A DNA stretch of 64,000 nucleotides. It comes from JAYOEY01 sp038120295 (GTDB lineage: Bacteria; Pseudomonadota; Alphaproteobacteria; MPNO01; UBA2964). The stretch is from assembly GCA_038120295.1 (NCBI GenBank), contig JAYOLL010000021.1, forward strand, positions 1 to 64,000, read 5' to 3'. The notes beneath the pieces were generated by a model. That model ran no database searches. It was not told the origin of the DNA and was given only the letters and a program-made list of their open reading frames with translations. Positions 59,355 through 64,000 of the stretch are shown piece by piece (the first letter of the stretch is position 1; each line of letters begins with the position of its first letter). A program made the translations under genes and the position numbers.

Positions 59355-61741
59355 TGGACGGCGATTTTAAGTATGTCGGCCAGAAGCGCCGGGTAAAGGA
59401 AGACCGCCGCTTTATCACCGGCCGCGGGCGCTACGCCGCCGATCTGCGCCTGCCGGGCATGCTGCATGTCGCGATGGTCCCGAGCCCGTATGCCTGCGCC
59501 GAGATCAAAGGCGTCGATGCAAGCGCCGCGCTGGCAATGCCGGGCGTGCGCTACGTGCTGACCGGAGACGAGCTGTTCGAGCACATCAACCCGCTGCTGT
59601 CCGGACTCGACCTGCCGCACGTCAAGCGCGTCCCGCTGGCGCACTGTCGCGCCCGCTATGCCGGGGAATGGGTGTGCGCCGTGGTCGCAGAGACCCGCGC
59701 GATCGCCGAGGACGCCGCGGAGCTGGTCGAGATCGATTACGACATGCTCGATCACGTGATCGACCCGGAAGAAGCCATAAAACCCGAAGCGCCGCTGGTC
59801 CATCCCGAGCACGGCTCCAACGTTCTGTTCGACAAGACCTGGACATGGGGCGCGGTCGACGAGGATTTCGCCGCAGCCGCGCATTCGATCGAGTATCGCG
59901 CGCGCTGGAGCCGCTGCTCGACCATCCCCATCGAGACCTTCGCCGTCACGGCGAGCTGGGATCCGGGCCGCGAGGTTCTGGATGTCTGGGCGTCGATCCA
60001 GATGCCGAAATATCCCGAGCAGATCGCGCGCGGGCTGCGCATGCCGGTCAATGCCGTCAACGTACATTTCGATATCGACGTCGGCGGGTCCTACGGGCTC
60101 AAGCGCGGCATCCGCCAGACCATCATCGTGGGCTATCTGAGCCGCAAGCTGCGCGCGCCGGTGCGCTTTATCGAGGACCGGCTGGAAAACCTGTCTGGCG
60201 GCGAGATGCACGGGCCGGATCGCATCTTCGATATCGAAATGGCCTATGACGACGATGCGACGATCCGCTCGATCCGCATCCACGCGACCGACGACGCCGG
60301 CTGCTATCCGGGCCGCGCGCCGCTGCAGCTCGGCAAGCCGGTCAGCGCCATCGTCGGTCCTTACCGGATCGGCAGCGCGCAGTACCGCGCCATGTCGGTC
60401 ACCACCAACAAGACCAGCCAGGAGGCGGTGCGCGGGTTCGGCCAGGCGCCGACCAACTTCGCCATCGAAACCGGCATCGACAAGATCGCGCGGACGCTGG
60501 GGCTGGACCGGGACGAGGTTCGCCGCCGCAATCTGGTCCGCGCCGACGAGTTTCCCTGGCGCATCCCGTCGGGCTCGGAATACGACAGCGGCGACTATCA
60601 CACCGTGCTCAACAAGGTGATGAAGGCCGCCGGCTGGGACAAACTGGTGGCGCGGCGCGATGCGCTGCGCGCGGAAGGAAAGCTCGCCGGGCTGGGGCTC
60701 TCGACCTGTCTGGAACCGTCCGGCGGCAATTCGTCCTTCGAGCCTCTGTTCAATCCGAAGAACGACACCACCACCTGGATGGAAGCCTGCCTGATCAAGG
60801 TCGACATGCTGGGCGGTGTGACGGCGACCATCAACACCTCGACCTCGGGCCAGGGGCACGAAACGCTGGTCTCTGTCGCGGTCGGCGAAACGCTCGGGAT
60901 CGATCCCGACAAGATCCGGGCGATCCATGCCGAATCGCTCGACGCGCTGCCGTCCAACAGCCCGGTGGGTTCGCGCATGGCGATCATGCTGGGCGGCGCG
61001 GCTGCGGGCGCGGCGAAAAAGATCAAACAGAAGATGATCGATATCGCCGCCCATAATTTCCAGCTGCCGTCAGACCGGCTGGTCTATGAGGACGGAGACG
61101 TCTTCGTCGACGGCGAACCCGACCGTAAAATGACCTGGCTCGAGATCGTCGATATCGCGCACCGCAAATACCACGACATGCCGCTGGGCTCGGAACCAGG
61201 CCTGCAGGCGAACTTCACCTGGGAGGTGCCGACAGGCGGCGCGCTGCCGGCCGAGGACGGCACGGTGCAGATGTACCCGTGCTATGCCTTCGAGGCGCAT
61301 ATTCCGCTGGTCACCATCGACCGCGATACCGGCCAGGTGGAAATCCACGACTATTTCATCGGCCACGATTGCGGGACGGTTATCAACCCCGACATCGTGC
61401 GCGGCATGACGCTTGGCGGGATCGCTCACGGGATCGGCGCGGCGCTCTATGAAAAATTCGAATACGACCGTGAAACCGGCCAGCTTCTGGCAGGGTCCTT
61501 CATGGACTATCTGCTACCTTCATCGCACGAGGTGCCGTCGGTGGAGATCGTCAAGCATTCGACACCGTCGCCGCTGACCGAGTTCGGCCAGAAGGGATCG
61601 GGCGAATCCGGCTATCTGGGAGCGCCGGCGGGCGTCGCCAGCGCCGTCAACGACGCGCTGGAACCATTGGGACTTCACCTCGATACGCTGCCCATGCGGG
61701 TGCGCGATATCGAACGACTTATCAACGGGAGAGAGACATGA
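59354..61741 (+). CDS. Molybdenum hydroxylase catalytic (CoxL-type, molybdopterin) subunit
   Basis: Large subunit of 795 residues. It has the usual a/b hammerhead (FITGRGRYAADLRLPGMLHV) and molybdopterin domains (AVRGFGQAPTNFAIE, then DVGGSYGLKRGIRQ). The active-site glutamate sits in GQKGSGESGYLGAPA. The CO-dehydrogenase AYRCSFR loop is not seen, so CO oxidation is unlikely and an aromatic substrate is more likely. The start at 59354 is fixed by the overlap with the small subunit, and its end overlaps the hydratase by 4 bases. Confidence 0.94.
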   Translation: MDGDFKYVGQKRRVKEDRRFITGRGRYAADLRLPGMLHVAMVPSPYACAEIKGVDASAALAMPGVRYVLTGDELFEHINPLLSGLDLPHVKRVPLAHCRARYAGEWVCAVVAETRAIAEDAAELVEIDYDMLDHVIDPEEAIKPEAPLVHPEHGSNVLFDKTWTWGAVDEDFAAAAHSIEYRARWSRCSTIPIETFAVTASWDPGREVLDVWASIQMPKYPEQIARGLRMPVNAVNVHFDIDVGGSYGLKRGIRQTIIVGYLSRKLRAPVRFIEDRLENLSGGEMHGPDRIFDIEMAYDDDATIRSIRIHATDDAGCYPGRAPLQLGKPVSAIVGPYRIGSAQYRAMSVTTNKTSQEAVRGFGQAPTNFAIETGIDKIARTLGLDRDEVRRRNLVRADEFPWRIPSGSEYDSGDYHTVLNKVMKAAGWDKLVARRDALRAEGKLAGLGLSTCLEPSGGNSSFEPLFNPKNDTTTWMEACLIKVDMLGGVTATINTSTSGQGHETLVSVAVGETLGIDPDKIRAIHAESLDALPSNSPVGSRMAIMLGGAAAGAAKKIKQKMIDIAAHNFQLPSDRLVYEDGDVFVDGEPDRKMTWLEIVDIAHRKYHDMPLGSEPGLQANFTWEVPTGGALPAEDGTVQMYPCYAFEAHIPLVTIDRDTGQVEIHDYFIGHDCGTVINPDIVRGMTLGGIAHGIGAALYEKFEYDRETGQLLAGSFMDYLLPSSHEVPSVEIVKHSTPSPLTEFGQKGSGESGYLGAPAGVASAVNDALEPLGLHLDTLPMRVRDIERLINGRET

Positions 61742-62466
61742 GCGACCTTATTCTGGAACAGGACGGGCGGATCCTCCGCGCCACCTTCAACCGCACCGAG
61801 GATTGCGGCGTTTCCGACAACATGGCGGCGGAGCTGATCGACGCGCTGGCCACGGCGCACGAAACCTCGGACCTGGTGGTGCTCAGGAGCGCCGGCGAGG
61901 ATTTCTGCACCGGACGTATCCGCGACGCGAGCAAGGGCCCGCCCGCCCCCGGCGCCTACGAACGCCGCCCGGAATACGATCCGATCTTCTTCTGCTACAA
62001 GGCGATCAAGGATGCGATCGTACCGGTGTTCGGCGTGATCGAAGGCAGGTGCATGGGTTTCGGCACCGCCGTCGCCTCGGTCTGCGACGTGACCTTCGCG
62101 AGCTCGACCGCGACCTTCAACATCCCCGAGATGGAACATAACGTCATGCCGACCATGGTGATGTCGGCGGTCTATGACCGGATGAACCGCAACGCCATCG
62201 CCTGGATGACCTATAGCTGCGAATTCATCAGCGCGGCGGAGGCGGTCCAGTACGGAATCGTCAGCCGTGCGGTGGACGCCGACAGGCTCGAAGCGGAAGT
62301 CGAAAAGTTCTGCGGCCAGATCCTGAGCCGACCGCGCCCGGCGATCCTCGCGCTCAAGGAGTACATCCACAACGCGCCGCACATGAACGAACGCGGCGCC
62401 ACCGATTACGCCCGCGCCTTCCACTCGATGGTGAACACCGCCCAGGCGATGAAGAAGGATCATTGA
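61738..62466 (+). CDS. Enoyl-CoA hydratase/isomerase family protein
   Basis: Crotonase-fold protein of 242 residues. The oxyanion hole region is VIEGRCMGFGTAVASVCDV, and the segment FNIPEMEHNVMPTM matches the site where the catalytic glutamates lie. The 5' half is slightly shorter than usual. It starts in an ATGA overlap with the hydroxylase large subunit, so it belongs to the same pathway. It could act on a CoA-thioester ring or its cleavage product. Hydratase, isomerase or ring hydrolase cannot be told apart from this sequence. Confidence 0.88.
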   Translation: MSDLILEQDGRILRATFNRTEDCGVSDNMAAELIDALATAHETSDLVVLRSAGEDFCTGRIRDASKGPPAPGAYERRPEYDPIFFCYKAIKDAIVPVFGVIEGRCMGFGTAVASVCDVTFASSTATFNIPEMEHNVMPTMVMSAVYDRMNRNAIAWMTYSCEFISAAEAVQYGIVSRAVDADRLEAEVEKFCGQILSRPRPAILALKEYIHNAPHMNERGATDYARAFHSMVNTAQAMKKDH

Positions 62467-62479
62467 GGAAGCACCCGGC

Positions 62480-63481
62480 ATGATCGTCGACACACACGCC
62501 CATTACCTGCCGCAGCCTCTGCTTGAGGAGGCCGCCAACCGGTCGTCGGATTTTCCGTCGGTCAACTGCATGGAACAGGACGGCGCGTGGAAGCTGGGCT
62601 TTGCCGGTCGGGCGCTTACGCGCCCGATCATGCCCGGGCTGCGCGAAGCCAGCAAACGCATCGAATGGATGGACGAACAGAAGGTCGACGTTCAGGTCTG
62701 TGCCGGATGGCTCGACAGTTTCGGATACGAAATTCCGGACGAGGAAGGGCTTCGCTGGTCGCAGCTCATCAACGAACACCTGATGAAGGCGACCGACGGC
62801 TCCAACCGACTGGCGCCGCTCGCCACCGTGCCACTGCAGAACGGCAGGATGGCCACAAAGGTGCTCGAAGACGCCATCAAAGACGGCTTCGCGGGCGTCA
62901 TGATCGGCACCCAGCCCAAGGGCGGGTCGGGCAATCTCGACGATGACGATCTCGACCAGTTCTGGGAGGCCGCCGCTTCACTGAAAGCGACGGTTTATCT
63001 GCACCCGATGTTCGGATGCGGCGACGAACGCATGCTGGATTACAGCCTGATCAACACGCTGGGCCGCGCCACCGACACGATGACCGCCATGGGGCGGATG
63101 ATCTTTTCCGGCAAGCTGCTGAAATACAGCGGCATGAACTTCGTCGTCAGCCATGGCGGGGCGGGGCTGCCCTTTCTGCTGGGAAGGATGCGTTGCGTAC
63201 AGAGTCTCAATCCAAAATACGGCGATCCGCAGGCCAGCCTTGAAGGGTGTTATTACGACACGGTCGTCCAGGATACCGGGACGCTGGAATTCCTCTGCGC
63301 CACGCTTGGGGCCGACCGGGTGGTGATGGGCTCCGACTATCCGTTCGCCCTCGGCGATCTGGAGCCGACCAAGATCATCGAGGCGTCCACTGCCCTCACC
63401 GACGCAGAAAAGACCAGCATCCTCGGCACGCTCGCCAACCAGCTTTTCCATCTGGAAGCCTGCGGCTGCGGCGGGCATTAG
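62480..63481 (+). CDS. Amidohydrolase 2 family protein (ACMSD-like decarboxylase)
   Basis: Metal-dependent TIM-barrel hydrolase of 333 residues. Metal ligands are H6 and H8 (DTHAHYL), H175 (VYLHPMF), H225 (VVSHGGAG) and D286 (MGSDYPF), the ACMSD-type pattern of Zn-dependent decarboxylases such as aminocarboxymuconate-semialdehyde decarboxylase, gamma-resorcylate decarboxylase and 5-carboxyvanillate decarboxylase. It ends the CoxMSL-ECH operon and may remove a carboxyl group or hydrolyse a lactone or amide in the same pathway. Confidence 0.9.
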   Translation: MIVDTHAHYLPQPLLEEAANRSSDFPSVNCMEQDGAWKLGFAGRALTRPIMPGLREASKRIEWMDEQKVDVQVCAGWLDSFGYEIPDEEGLRWSQLINEHLMKATDGSNRLAPLATVPLQNGRMATKVLEDAIKDGFAGVMIGTQPKGGSGNLDDDDLDQFWEAAASLKATVYLHPMFGCGDERMLDYSLINTLGRATDTMTAMGRMIFSGKLLKYSGMNFVVSHGGAGLPFLLGRMRCVQSLNPKYGDPQASLEGCYYDTVVQDTGTLEFLCATLGADRVVMGSDYPFALGDLEPTKIIEASTALTDAEKTSILGTLANQLFHLEACGCGGH

Positions 63482-63492
63482 AACAGGCCACT

Positions 63493-64000
63493 CTAGGCCG
63501 TTCGACGCCCCACCAAAGTTGCGAAAAACAGAACCGTCGCCGCGGCAACAATCGACGCGCCGGCTGGCGTGTCGGCGGTGGCCGACAGGCTGAGCCCGGC
63601 GACGACCGAAACGGAACCGGCCAGCGCGGCCAGCGCCGCCATCTGTTCCGGTGTCGCGGCAAAACGTCGTGCGGCGGCGGCCGGGATAATCAGCAGCGAG
63701 ACAATCAGCAGCACGCCGACCACCTTCATCGCGGCGGCGATCACAAAGGCGATCAGCAGCATGAAGACCAGACGCGTCGCCGCCACATTGACGCCGTCGA
63801 CCGCAGCCAGCTCCTCATGCACGGTCATGATCAGCAGCCTGTTCCAGATCAGCGCGAGGACCAACAGGCAGGCCGCGCCGCCGCCATAGATCCACCACAG
63901 ATCGTCGCTCGACACGGCCAGGATGTCGCCGAACAGATAGCCCATCAGGTCGAGCCGGACCGAGTCGAGGAACGCCACCGCCAGCAGCCCGATGGCAAGC
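63493..64000 (-). CDS. znuB: Zinc ABC transporter permease ZnuB, N-terminus beyond the window
   Basis: Membrane permease of a zinc/manganese ABC importer (ABC-3 family). The visible 169 residues contain the family helices LIIPAAAARRFAATPEQM and DGVNVAATRLVFMLLIAF, with several further hydrophobic segments. The frame is open through base 64000, and the GTG at 63978 is internal, so the first half is outside. It is tail-to-tail with the amidohydrolase gene, 11 bases apart, and unrelated to it. Confidence 0.88.
   Translation of the reverse strand, partial: LAIGLLAVAFLDSVRLDLMGYLFGDILAVSSDDLWWIYGGGAACLLVLALIWNRLLIMTVHEELAAVDGVNVAATRLVFMLLIAFVIAAAMKVVGVLLIVSLLIIPAAAARRFAATPEQMAALAALAGSVSVVAGLSLSATADTPAGASIVAAATVLFFATLVGRRTA

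Noticed and set aside
59300..61054. 584-codon open frame antisense to the hydroxylase large subunit
   Set aside because: Codon-position shadow of a confirmed gene; no domain or start signal.
58006..61741. Aerobic carbon monoxide dehydrogenase
   Set aside because: The CoxL-specific active-site loop (AYRCSFR) is not visible and no cox accessory genes (coxDEFG) accompany the three subunits, so a generic aromatic hydroxylase is the safer call.

Overview
This 64 kb window is GC-rich, almost fully coding chromosomal DNA from an alphaproteobacterium. It most resembles a free-living, probably marine, member of the Rhodospirillales type. The evidence is the petABC (bc1) operon, an RpoH-type sigma factor with an RpoH box, UbiK, a MidA/NDUFAF7-type methyltransferase beside lgt and pgeF, the long CTC-type L25, the DUF6111/CoA-pyrophosphatase/CCA-transferase block, and many TRAP and branched-chain ABC uptake systems. 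No tRNA, rRNA, CRISPR array, insertion sequence or phage gene was seen. Family assignments rest on motifs and recalled homologues, not on a database search.

Layout: 1-6.4 kb holds a truncated yaaA, an OmpR/EnvZ-type two-component pair, a TetR regulator, an RpoH-like sigma factor, proC, a YbjN protein and ubiK. 6.5-14.8 kb is a co-directional housekeeping run: hldD, lgt, the MidA-like methyltransferase, pgeF, an unknown lipoprotein, prs, rplY, pth and ychF. 14.8-18.6 kb is less ordinary: a lipoprotein trypsin-like protease, a dienelactone hydrolase, and a sensor kinase broken by one in-frame amber codon. 18.6-22.8 kb is a methylthioadenosine salvage cluster (mtnP, a palindromic repeat, mtnA, and a fused class II aldolase-dehydrogenase). 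22.8-30.3 kb holds petABC, trmL, hemF, a small secreted protein, the CCA enzyme, DUF6111, a Nudix CoA pyrophosphatase and DUF1285. 30.3-37.2 kb is a four-gene MoxR/DUF58/DUF4159/large membrane protein operon.

From 37.2 kb to the end the content is catabolic. It has a phytanoyl-CoA-dioxygenase-like enzyme with a TRAP transporter, a complete livKHMGF ABC importer, and three glutathione S-transferases interleaved with two MetE-C-like zinc methyltransferases. Next come a hydroxycinnamoyl-CoA hydratase-lyase homologue with a histone-like tail and a second TRAP system with two paralogous receptors. A UbiD decarboxylase is divergent from a CoxMSL-type molybdenum hydroxylase, an enoyl-CoA hydratase and an ACMSD-type amidohydrolase. 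A truncated znuB ends the window.

The strongest candidates for undescribed biology are the mtnP-mtnA-aldolase/dehydrogenase cluster, which reads as a compact DHAP-type shunt for methylthioadenosine, and the GST/MetE-like/hydratase-lyase plus UbiD/hydroxylase/amidohydrolase region, which reads as one or two uncharacterised pathways for aromatic or thioether substrates.
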